64,000 nt of DNA. It comes from Microglena sp. YARC (Eukaryota > Chlorophyta > Chlorophyceae > Chlamydomonadales > Chlamydomonadaceae). Below are positions 30,986 through 40,761 of the stretch, one piece after another. Numbering within the stretch: the stretch's first letter is position 1; each line of letters starts with the position of its first letter. The position numbers were made by a program, and so were the translations under genes. The stretch covers positions 27,650,488-27,714,487 of the forward strand of contig CM039464.1 in the NCBI GenBank assembly GCA_022414725.1, written 5' to 3'. The notes under the pieces were generated by a model, which was not told the DNA's origin, did no database searches, and worked only from the letters and a program-made list of their open reading frames with translations.

Positions 30986-31663
30986 TCTATCCCGAAGATT
31001 GAGCAATCGAGGTGGAGGAAGGCTGCGATGAGGATGTCGGAAAAAAAACTAATTAATACGGGAGCGGGAGTCTGTCTTGTCTTTGATTGGCTCAGATAAG
31101 ATGTACTGCATCGGATTTACGATATCGGAGGACCCCTAAAATCCCGCGACAGCCAAGGGCTGATGTTTTGTGTTACGTTTTGAACTGAGCAAGGAGGAAC
31201 CACATGAATGCACGACGGCGATGGTCGATTTACAATAGATGGCCTGCCTGTAAAAACGTGGGTGAAATTAATCCCATGTAGCGTTCGACCGAGTGAGGGA
31301 GGGGGGAAGGGGGAGCGTGGAGGTACCCACCCCCTGGAGGTACCCAGTGATCAGTTCATGATCTAGGCCGGACTAAAAACCCGGTTCGAGAGCAACCAAT
31401 TGTGGAAGTCGCCACCAATTCACACGCAGCTATATAGTGCACATTGGATGGATGTATCATGCATGATTCCTGCGCAGCGTCTCTGCTCTGCCCTGAGAAA
31501 CAACCCAATGCCCCGGGGGGTGTCCGGGTCAGAGCCGTCTGGCCCAGGACAAAGCAAGGGCCTTTCGGGTTTTGTGTCCGCGGCTGAATTCGGCGCGCCA
31601 GTGGGTCAGGTATTGATCACACTGCGCATGTTCACAACCATCGTAGCGTCCAGAGGGCCCTCT
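30986..31663. promoter_or_regulatory. Presumed 5' flank of the transporter gene
   Basis: About 680 bp between the transporter ATG (30985, minus strand) and the retrotransposon. Largely non-repetitive. No clear TATA box or other named motif can be assigned; the regulatory role is inferred from position. Confidence 0.3.
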
Positions 31664-31668
31664 GGTGG

Positions 31669-31963
31669 TGTGGTATATGAATACCTTGTAACACGGAGTG
31701 TCTTGTAACTGGAAGCCTAAGAAATGATCTCAGGAGTTTAGACGGCCCTTAGAGTCAGAAGCACGGCTTAAGACTCCCTTCCCGCTTCCAGCGCGTCTAG
31801 ACCCTAATGGAACCCTCGTTTTAGGTATTCCCGAGTAGCTGGTCAGACACTGATCAGTAGGTCAATTCGCTCGGTTTCAACTGCCTACAGAAGTCGTTCG
31901 TCATCTGTCGGAAAGTCGTCACCACCGCGTGGCAACTCAGTGGGAGGATCGTTATCCACCACA
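31669..31963 (-). repeat. 3' LTR (295 bp)
   Basis: Begins (minus) TGTGGTGGATAACG and ends CATATACCACA. It is preceded on the minus strand by the purine-rich AGAGAAGGGGAATTG, the likely polypurine tract (31964-31978). Confidence 0.95.
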
Positions 31964-32074
31964 ATTCCCCTTCTCTAGCCCTAGCCTTCTCCTGAAGTCT
32001 AGTACTCTTTCGAATGAGAAACTCATCAGGGGTTACAGTCGCATAATCCCTGTGAGTAGGTTTTTTAAACCGTT

Positions 32075-33549
32075 TTAGGTTTCGGGTCGTTGGCACCCTA
32101 TCACGGGTCGTACCCGAGAAGGGTGTTGTCTCCAATACAAATCGATTTGTACAGAGCACATAGGTAACAACTCTTCTTCGAGTTCCCAAGAGTGAACATG
32201 GTCTGAGTGTAACCATTGTACATAGTAATACACCGTACCAGACTGTATCTTGTGATCAACAACGTTGCTAATCTCGTAGATAGGTTCACCGCATGTGCGT
32301 AACAATTCCGGATTTGGTCTAATAAACCCAGTCCCGTCGGATAGGTATTCTTTGACAAGAGATACGTGAAACGTTGGATGAATCTTCCATCCTTCGGGGA
32401 GGGATAGAGTCACTGCAATGGTCTCCCCCCTCTTTTGGATAGTGTGAGAGATTCCGTAGGGACCAACGAATCTGGGCATGAGCTTCCGAGTCATACCAGG
32501 CCAGTATTTGATGTTCTTCGAGTTCAACAAAACTTCCTGACCGTGAGTATACTTCACCGGTCGACGGTGCAAGTCTGCATACGTTTTTTGACGATCCTTC
32601 GCGGATTTAAGCGCTGCCTTGGCCGTGTCATATGCGTTATTCATATGCTCGACCCAGGACAGGGCTGGTTGATGTGCCGTAGCGATGACATCATCTGATG
32701 GTTGTAGTGCCACTCGAGGGTATCTACCGTACAGCAACCGAAACGGAAAAATCTCGAATGCTTCTGTTTGTACGAGTTGTTGATGGGCGAATTGTGCATT
32801 CGGCAAAAGACTGGCCCAAGTTTTCTGATTCGCAGAGGAAAAATGGCGAAGAGTGTCTTCGAGAACACTGTTCATACGTTCTGTTTGACCATCTGTTTGT
32901 GGGTGAAATGCAGTCGACATTCCAGGTCGGATAGCGCACAGAGTTAATAGTGTTTGCCAAAACTTACTCGTGAACTTAACATCGCGATCAGAGATGATGG
33001 AAAGCGGATGGCCTTGTTCGCTGAGCACGCGCTCGTGGAACAGGGTAGCAATCTTTTCAGCATCGTCTGTCGTTTTGCATGGGATAAGTTTGACCATCTT
33101 CGTAAGGCGATCAACGATCACGTAGATCTGATCAAAACCATTCGATTTCGGTAGCCCAACGATGAAGTCCATGGACAGTGAATCGAAGGGGCGGTCGGAA
33201 TCGAAAGGGGTTGAAGGTTACCCTGCGGGTTCTGATGTGAAATTTTTACCCGTTGGCAAGAATCACAGTGGCGTACGTAATCAACGACATCGAGTCGCAT
33301 GGCAGGCCACCAATAGTAGCGTGCAACAGATCGAAAAGTTCGGTCGATGCCTCCATGTCCACTTCTTTGGGTATCGTGGAAAGCAAACAAAATCCGAGCT
33401 TTGAGCGAATTACCATTTGGTACAACGATCTGCGACTCAGATGCTGCTCGTATGGATTTTGCCGGTGCCAACCCAGAAACCATCTGCCCGTTTGGAGAGG
33501 TACTTGATATTGTGCGGATTATCGAACCACAAGTCTTCCGTGTAACCAT
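32075..33549 (-). pseudogene. Integrase with C-terminal chromodomain (pol 3' part)
   Basis: Two overlapping minus frames join by a frameshift near 33120-33170. The first has the zinc-binding region (FHDTQRSGHGG ... HCDSCQRVK), the second the catalytic core: MDFIVGLP, then SDRDVKFTSKFW and a later Glu in GQTERMNSVLEDTL (D,D35E pattern). The C-terminus (YEISNVVDHKIQ, YYVQWLHSDHVHSWELEEEL) is a chromodomain, marking a chromovirus that targets chromatin. The protein ends about 110 bp before the LTR. Confidence 0.9.
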
Positions 33550-34186
33550 GCAGAATATCTGGGGCTATTTCGCGCATGTGGAGTGGGTCATTTGCGGACA
33601 GCCTCTGAATGAACAAAGCCGTAGCCTCTGAGAAGGCTGGATTCCCACTCAGAGGGTCAGCTACGTTAGTACGGCCCGCGATATGAGCCCACTTCATGTT
33701 CGTGAAGCGCGAGAAAAACTCAAGATATCGTGCCTGCTTTCTGCTCAGCATGGGCTGATTTGCAAGGTAGACGAGGGGTTCGTGGTCGGTGTCAAGTTCG
33801 AACTTGCCAGTGCAACCTTCGAGGTAGCATCGCCATTCTTTCAAGGCCAAGTACACTGCGAGTAATTCTTGCTCGCCCGTGGAGTAGTTTCGTTCAGCGC
33901 TTGAGAATTTGTGAGAGTGGTACGCGATGGGTCGCCCATCTTGCATGAGAACGCCCCCTGTACCAACGACAGAAGCATCGGTTACCGCCCGATAGTCCTT
34001 CGCTGGGTCAGGGTGTGCAAGCAAAGGAGCCTTCGTAAGACTTTCTTTGATGCCGAGGAATGCCTCCTGGCAGGCTTGGGTCCAAACATTTTGAAATGCA
34101 GGTCCCTTGAGCCCTGCCTGTCGTTTTCCGAGTGGTTTCGGACTTGGTGTCACCGTCGGTGATTTTGTCAGTCCTGGCGGTTTCAA
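33437..34186 (-). pseudogene. RNase H domain (pol)
   Basis: The frame contains TDASVVGTGGVLMQDGRPIA, then FSSAERNYSTGEQELLAVY and the TDHEPLVYL and NVADPLS motifs of gypsy RNase H. It lies in a different frame from the reverse transcriptase upstream; an in-frame stop and a shift lie near 34190-34300. Confidence 0.88.
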
Positions 34187-34303
34187 TTTCGGTGAAATCG
34201 GTGCTGGCCTGTCTGTTAGATTCGAAATCTGGATTAGAGGGGCTGCGAGCGTCGAGTAACCTTGGATAAACTTTCTGAAAAAGTTAGAGAGTCCTAGGAA
34301 CTG

Positions 34304-35475
34304 CTAAACTTCCTTCGAGGAGGTAGGTGTGGGCCAATCTGCAACTGCTTTCACCTTCGTTTCGTTGACTCGGACGCCTTCACCGGAGAGCACATGCCCT
34401 AGGTATTTGACTTCCGGTCTATAGAAGAAACACTTTTCTCGTTTAAGAAAGAGGTGGTTATTTTCAAGACGTTGTAACACAATTCGAATGTGTTTTTCGT
34501 GTTCTTCATCATTACTACTGTAGATGAGAATATCATCCAAGTAAATGACGACGAATTTGCCAATTAAATCTCTGAACACGGTGTTCATGACTTTTGTAAA
34601 GGCCGAGGGTGCATTTGCTAGCCCAAAAGGGAGAACCTTGAATTCATAGAGTTCCATCGGGGTTATGAACGCAGTTTTCGGGACGTCTGAATCATGTAAC
34701 CGTATGTTGTGGTATGCATTACGTAAATCCAGATTTGAGAACACACTAGCTCTCGAACTGAGTCAAACAGATCGTCAATTCGTGGGAGGGGATAGCGATT
34801 TGGTACCGTGACCTTGTTCAATTTACAATAGTCGATAGCCATCCTCCAAGAGCCATCGGTTTTGGCGATGAAAAGGACTGGTGCGCCCCACGGGCTCGAG
34901 CTAGGGCTGATGTAGCCTTTGGCCAACAAGTCTTTACCTTGGTTTTGGACCTCTAGCAGTTCTGCGGGGGACAACCTGTGTCCTCGAGAGAATTGTGGGG
35001 ATGCCGCCTCCGTGAGGGGGCATACGAATGGGGTGTCAGCCCTAAGGTCAGAAATCTTGTCTGCCGGGGCGAAGACCTTTTTTAAGTCCGTTTCGCAACC
35101 CGAGATTATCCGTTCGTGTTTCGTTTGTTGCACCGTGTTTGCTTGTGCGGCCGTTACTCGAATTGTAAAGGCATCGTCGTCTTGGTCCACTGATGTGACT
35201 AGGACTTCGAAACAATTGAGTTTTTGTTTTGATTTGCGGATAAACTTTTTAAGTGCTCTGTTAGACAGGACTCCTGGCGTTTTTCGCTGTGCTGTGTCAA
35301 AAAATTCGATACGTGCCAAAGTATAAGCAACCAATTCCTTGATGGAGAGAGTTTCCAACTCGAGTCGGGTGGAGTACAATTCGACTGCTACTCTACGTTT
35401 ATGCTTTTTAGCTATTTTGAAACTGGCTCTGAGACGTGTCTCTTCAAAACCAATGCAGCACCCCGTCTGCATCAT
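34304..35475 (-). pseudogene. Reverse transcriptase (pol)
   Basis: Two frames joined near 34740: [20 protein letters not shown], then [30 protein letters not shown] and the catalytic YLDDILIYS. All gypsy reverse transcriptase blocks are present in order. One frameshift separates the fingers from the palm. Confidence 0.93.
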
Positions 35476-35510
35476 CCAACTTCTTCCGAGAAGTGCGGTG
35501 GTGCCGGGCC

Positions 35511-35768
35511 CTAGCGTAGGGAGGACATAAGCAGATTTAATTTTGACCTATGTTTGCCTAAGTTCAGGACAAAACTCGTTCTCGTAGTAGTGAGGACTTG
35601 GGATCCATCAGCTACCCGCACCATGACTGGTGAGCCCGTAAAGGTGGCTAAACCTGCCCTAGCACAGAATTCTGCGTCTACGAAGACAGAGTCTGCTCCA
35701 CTGTCAGTGAGAACTTTGCCAGATACCCCCGATAGGGTGCCCTCAAAGTGTGCGGTAGCTTGGTCCAC
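35511..35768 (-). pseudogene. Retroviral-type aspartic protease (pol)
   Basis: The LTDSGADSVFVDAEF segment is the DSGA active-site motif of gypsy proteases, followed by a VMVRVADGSQ flap-like segment. It sits between gag and reverse transcriptase as expected. Confidence 0.8.
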
Positions 35769-35939
35769 GTGGACACAAGCTGTTGTGCAAGCAGATATGC
35801 ATGGAATGGCAGGAGGCGGGGGCAGGGTCGGAAGGCAAGGAGGGGATGTGGTCTGTGCTGTAGATGGTGTTACACAGATAGTAGGGGACGGAAACTGAAA
35901 AAGAACATCCCTATCTATGTCTACAAGCAGACCTACATC

Positions 35940-37562
35940 CTACTTCCTAACGGTAGGGCAGCTAGGGCACTTGGAGGGGGCAGTGGTTGTAGCGGCCGTG
36001 CGCTTCGTACCACACTTGTAACATAAGTTACCCTCCTTAGCTAGTTTAATAGCATCCGGTGTCCAGGGCTGACCGTCAGCCTGCTTCCACTTATGCTTTT
36101 CTGCAAATTGTAGCTGTCCCGCAGGGCTGGAAAAGGGCGGCGGGCCCGTTGCAGCTGGAGTCTGGGCCGTGCCCTTCTTGTGCTTGTGCTGGGTGGACCC
36201 CTCGTGAGGTCCACCAGGCCGTTTGCCTTTTGCCTGGACGTACATGGCCGAGGTAGGGGTTGGTATTTTGGTGGCAGCAAGTTCAGTTTCAATGGCAGCA
36301 GCATGTTCGACAAGCTCGCCTAAAGAGGAAAATCGGCCTCCTTGTGCAGCAGTACGTCTGCGGCATCGTGCCTCGATGGTTGGAATCAGACCAAACCGAA
36401 ACAGAACTAGCTGATCATCCAATTGCATACCCCCCGGCAATGCGCACTTCGTTTTGGAAAAGCCATAGCGTAATGCCTAACCGTCGAGGTCTGCCGAATC
36501 GAGTTGGCATGCAGCCGTTGGCGTGCATTGATGTCGTCGTCAGCATGGTAGGGTCATAGAAGTTTAGGAACTGAGTTTTTATCTCAGCCCACGTAATGGC
36601 CGGTGACGCGGTCATGAGGTGGTCTAGCCACTCGGCAGCTACCCCACCAAAGAAGTTTGGTATGTTGGATGGTACTAACATATGGTGCAACGTGCAATAT
36701 GACTCTAGCAACTTCCACCAAATCCTACCCCTCGGGAGCTTCTTATCTTCTACCCCAGTCCAAAGGGATGGACGTTCATACTTGCCAACTAAGGGCCTCG
36801 GGACCAAGGGCAAAACATGTGACTCTACCTTAGCTGCCGCAGCTTGTAGCTCAGCCACTTTGGCCTTGGCCTCCAGCAGCTCAATCTGGGCACGTAGAGC
36901 CATTAAAGCGTCCGAATGAGGTCCAGCGGGAGGGCCAACAGCGGGCGGTCCTGCAGCGGGCGCTTCAGCAGCGGGCTGGCCAGCAGCAGGCGATCCATCA
37001 GCAGGGGGGCCCGCAGGCAGTCCAGCTGTGGGGGCCGCGGGTTGTCCAGCGGGGGCGGGGGGCGTTGCAGGCGATCCAGCAGCGGGGCCATCAGGTGGTC
37101 CAGCGGGGAGCGTTTGCTGGGCCTTCAGGAGAGCGGAAACTCGAAGTGTCTCCTGTTCGGCATCCCTCATTCGCATTTGGAGCCGAGCCATCTCCTCAAG
37201 GTGCTTGGATGCGGTGGCCTCGGCCTCGTGATGGTGAAGAAGTTCGAGGCTAGCGATAACCCTGTCCTTCTCCACGAGGGCAACGTGCGCGGCAGCCTTG
37301 CCAAGCGGCGTGGAGTCAGGCCTTGTGGCGACCTTCTTGCCATTGACTTTGACAGCCATCCGCGCTTCCTTCAGCTCCTTCTCGGTAGCTGAAAGGTCGG
37401 GAGGCGAAGGTGCCGGCCCTCCAGCGCCTTTTCTTTCTCCTTGGAGAGCTTGTGCAGCTCCCAAGCCTTGACTTGCTGGACGAGCTCCTCGTGGTCCATG
37501 TCGTCAACATCCGGGACCTCAGAAGGTGGAGCCGCAGCAGCTTGGGCTGAAGAAGAGGCCAT
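35940..37562 (-). pseudogene. gag polyprotein
   Basis: Starts MASSSAQAAAAPP (37562), then a coiled-coil-like charged region (KELKEARM..) and a Pro/Ala repeat region. Next is a retrotransposon gag domain (PSLWTGVEDKKL ... WLDHLMTASPAITWAEIK..F) and a zinc-knuckle start, CYKCG, near 36015. Frameshifts occur near 37435 (a T missing from the TTTTC run, compared with the tandem copies) and near 36450. Confidence 0.88.
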
Positions 37563-37623
37563 ACTCGGTGATGGTGGGCTCGAGGGGACGTCGGGGGGGG
37601 GGAGTAAAGCGAGTGGCGCGGTT

Positions 37624-37653
37624 TGAAAGCGCGACCAGGCTCAAGAAACCAAT
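37624..37653 (-). promoter_or_regulatory. Putative primer-binding site next to the innermost 5' LTR
   Basis: Directly after the LTR end on the minus strand is ATTGGTTTCTTGAGCCTGG. Reading from TGG, it resembles retrotransposon primer-binding sites; the tRNA was not assigned. Confidence 0.5.
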
Positions 37654-37947
37654 TGTGGTATATGAATACCTTGTAACACGGAGTGTCTTGTAACTGGAAG
37701 CCTAAGAAATGATCTCAGGAGTTTAGACGGCCCTAAGAGTCAGATGCACGGCTTAAGACTCCCTTCCCGCTTCCAGCGCGTCTAGACCCTAATGGAACCC
37801 TCGTTTTAGGTATTCCCGAGTAGCTGATCAGACACTGATCAGTAGGTCAATTCGCTCGGTTCCAACTGCCTACAGAAGTCGTTCGTCATCTGTCGGAAAG
37901 TCGTCACCACCGCGTGGCAACTCAGTGGAGGATCGTTATCCACCACA
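37654..37947 (-). repeat. 5' LTR, innermost of four
   Basis: 294 bp; identical in layout to the 3' LTR apart from a few substitutions and one missing G (CAGTGGAGG). Confidence 0.95.
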
Positions 37948-38384
37948 CTCGGCCTCGTGATGGTGAAGAAGTTCGAGGCTAGCGATAACCTTGTCCTTCT
38001 CCACTAGGGCAACGTGCGCGGCAGCCTTGCCAAGCGGCGTGGAGTCAGGCCTTGTGGCGACCTTCTTGCCATTGACTTTGACAGCCATCCGCGCTTCCTT
38101 CAGCTCCTTCTCGGTAGCTGAAAGGTCGGGAGGCGAAGGTGCCGGCCCTCCAGCGCCTTTTCTTTTCTCCTTGGAGAGCTTGTGCAGCTCCCAAGCCTTG
38201 ACTTGCTGGACGAGCTCCTCGTGGTCCATGTCGTCAACATCCGGGACCTCAGAAGGTGGAGCCGCAGCAGCTTGGGCTGAAGAAGAGGCCATACTCGGTG
38301 ATGGTGGGCTCGAGGGGGACGTCGGGGGGGGGGAGTAAAGCGAGTGGCGCGGTTTGAAAGCGCGACCAGGCTCAAGAAACCAAT
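37948..38384 (-). repeat. Tandem copy 1 of leader + gag 5' end
   Basis: About 437 bp holding primer-binding region, leader and the first 118 gag codons (ATG at 38292), fused at CTCGGCCTCGTGATGG to the next LTR. This copy keeps the correct frame through KEKRKGAGG, unlike the full-length gag. Confidence 0.93.
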
Positions 38385-38679
38385 TGTGGTATATGAATAC
38401 CTTGTAACACGGAGTGTCTTGTAACTGGAAGCCTAAGAAATGATCTCAGGAGTTTAGACGGCCCTAAGAGTCAGATGCACGGCTTAAGACTCCCTTCCCG
38501 CTTCCAGCGCGTCTAGACCCTAATGTAACCCTCGTTTTAGGTATTCCCGAGTAGCTGATCAGACACTGATCAGTAGGTCAATTCGCTCGGTTCCAACTGC
38601 CTACAGAAGTCGTTCGTCATCTGTCGGAAAGTCGTCACCACCGCGTGGCAACTCAGTGGGAGGATCGTTATCCACCACA
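38385..38679 (-). repeat. 5' LTR, second of four
   Basis: 295 bp, TG..CA ends; 731 bp from the previous LTR start. Confidence 0.95.
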
Positions 38680-39116
38680 CTCGGCCTCGTGATGGTGAAG
38701 AAGTTCGAGGCTAGCGATAACCTTGTCCTTCTCCACTAGGGCAACGTGCGCGGCAGCCTTGCCAAGCGGCGTGGAGTCAGGCCTTGTGGCGACCTTCTTG
38801 CCATTGACTATGGCAGCCATCCGCGCTTCCTTCAGCTCCTTCTCGGTAGCTGAAAGGTCGGGAGGCGAAGGTGCCGGCCCTCCAGCGCCTTTTCTTTTCT
38901 CCTTGGAGAGCTCGTGCAGCTCCCAAGCCTTGACTTGCTGGACGAGCTCCTCGTGGTCCATGTCGTCAACATCCGGGACCTCAGAAGGTGGAGCCGCAGC
39001 AGCTTGGGCTGAAGAAGAGGCCATACTCGGTGATGGTGGGCTCGAGGGGACGTCGGGGGGGGGGGAGTAAAGCGAGTGGCGCGGTTTGAAAGCGCGACCA
39101 GGCTCAAGAAACCAAT
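38680..39116 (-). repeat. Tandem copy 2 of leader + gag 5' end
   Basis: Same junction as copy 1; gag ATG at 39024. A few substitutions (AIVNGKKV in place of VKVNGKKV). Confidence 0.93.
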
Positions 39117-39411
39117 TGTGGTATATGAATACCTTGTAACACGGAGTGTCTTGTAACTGGAAGCCTAAGAAATGATCTCAGGAGTTTAGACGGCCCTAAG
39201 AGTCAGATGCACGGCTTAAGACTCCCTTCCCGCTTCCAGCGCGTCTAGACCCTAATGTAACCCTCGTTTTAGGTATTCCCGAGTAGCTGATCAGACACTG
39301 ATCAGTAGGTCAATTCGCTCGGTTCCAACTGCCTACAGAAGTCGTTCGTCATCTGTCGGAAAGTCGTCACCACCGCGTGGCAACTCAGTGGGAGGATCGT
39401 TATCCACCACA
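39117..39411 (-). repeat. 5' LTR, third of four
   Basis: 295 bp; shares the CCCTAATGTAACC variant with the second LTR, so these two are the closest pair. Confidence 0.95.
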
Positions 39412-39846
39412 CTCGGCCTCGTGATGGTGAAGAAGTTCGAGGCTAGCGATAACCTTGTCCTTCTCCACTAGGGCAACGTGCGCGGCAGCCTTGCCAAGCG
39501 GCGTGGAGTCAGGCCTTTTGGCGACCTTCTTGCCATTGACTATGGCAGCCATCCGCGCTTCCTTCAGCTCCTTCTCGGTAGCTGAAAGGTCGGAGGCGAA
39601 GGTGCCGGCCCTCCAGCGCCTTTTCTTTTCTCCTTGGAGAGCTCGTGCAGCTCCCAAGCCTTGACTTGCTGGACGAGCTCCTCGTGGTCCATGTCGTCAA
39701 CATCCGGGACCTCAGAAGGTGGAGCCGCAGCAGCGTGGACTGAAGAAGAGGCCATACTCGGTGATGGTGGGCTCGAGGGGACGTCGGGGGGGGGGAGTAA
39801 AGCGAGTGGCGCGGTTTGAAAGCGCGACCAGGCTCAAGAAACCAAT
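39412..39846 (-). repeat. Tandem copy 3 of leader + gag 5' end
   Basis: gag ATG at 39755; one base is lost near 39593 (GGTCGGAGGCG), breaking the frame. Confidence 0.93.
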
Positions 39847-40141
39847 TGTGGTATATGAATACCTTGTAACACGGAGTGTCTTGTAACTGGTAGCCTAAGA
39901 AATGATCTCAGGAGTTTAGACGGCCCTAAGAGTCAGAAGCACGGCTTAAGACTCCCTTCCCGCTTCCAGCGCGTCTAGACCCTAATGGAACCCTCGTTTT
40001 AGGTATTCCCGAGTAGCTGATCAGACACTGATCAGTAGGTCAATTCGCTCGGTTCCAACTGCCTACAGAAGTCGTTCGTCATCTGTCGGAAAGTCGTCAC
40101 CACCGCGTGGCAACTCAGTGGGAGGATCGTTATCCACCACA
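39847..40141 (-). repeat. Outermost 5' LTR
   Basis: 295 bp; ends against the GGTGG target duplication at 40142. It carries the CAGAAGCAC variant shared with the 3' LTR at 31669. Confidence 0.95.
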
Positions 40142-40174
40142 GGTGGCGCCCATGGATGCCGAGGCAGAGGAAGT

Positions 40175-40482
40175 TCCGTGTGTGTGTGTGTGTGTGTGTG
40201 AGAGTGTGGGGTGTGTGTGTGGGGGGTGGGGTGGGGGGGGGGAGCGGGGAGGGCCCCCCTGGAGGAGGGAGGAGGGGGAGCGGGGAGGAGGTGGGTTGGG
40301 TGGTGTGGGTGGGTGCGGGTGGGGATAATTCCATGTCGGCGATTCCAGATAAGCGCGCGCGCGCCCCATGGGTGGGTGCATGGGGCATGGGGGTGTAGGT
40401 AGGTCGGTGGTTAGGTCGGTGGTTAGGCGGGTAGGTGGGTAGGCGGGTGTGTGGGGGGGGTGCAGGGGCAGTGTGTGTGTGT

Positions 40483-40525
<43 letters not shown>

Positions 40526-40605
40526 TGCCCCTCCACACCCCCCGCCCCTTGCCCCATGCCCCGGGGCAAGGGGGTGTACCGCTGGAGGGGGGGGGGGGGC
40601 TCGCG
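40175..40605. repeat. (GT)n, GGTGGGTAGG and a poly-G run of more than 40
   Basis: G-rich low-complexity sequence upstream of RPS16, including one uninterrupted G run from about 40481 to 40523. The length of such runs is unreliable in assemblies. Confidence 0.9.
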
Positions 40606-40761
40606 GCTCGGTGTACACTTTCCAGCATAAGACGGCGCAGCTCGCATGCGACTTTCTTTTAGAAAACTATTACAATGTCCAAAGTAGGTGGAGAAGCAAC
40701 GCGCTAAAGAGCTTTCCACCGATGTATTTGTCTCACCGGAGATTTTCTTCCTCTTCCTAAA

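Larger units (their letters stand above)
31664..40146 (-). mobile_element. Ty3/gypsy chromovirus LTR retrotransposon with tandem 5' LTR array
   Basis: The element spans 31669-40141 and is flanked by the 5-bp target duplication GGTGG (31664-31668 and 40142-40146). On the minus strand the order is LTR, gag, protease, reverse transcriptase, RNase H, integrase, chromodomain, LTR, which is Ty3/gypsy order. Five LTRs (about 295 bp, TG..CA ends) are present: one at the 3' end and four at the 5' end, the latter separated by about 437-bp copies of the leader and gag start. LTR copies differ at only a few positions, so the insertion is recent. The internal frames are broken by several frameshifts, so this copy is probably defective unless they are assembly errors. 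Confidence 0.96.
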
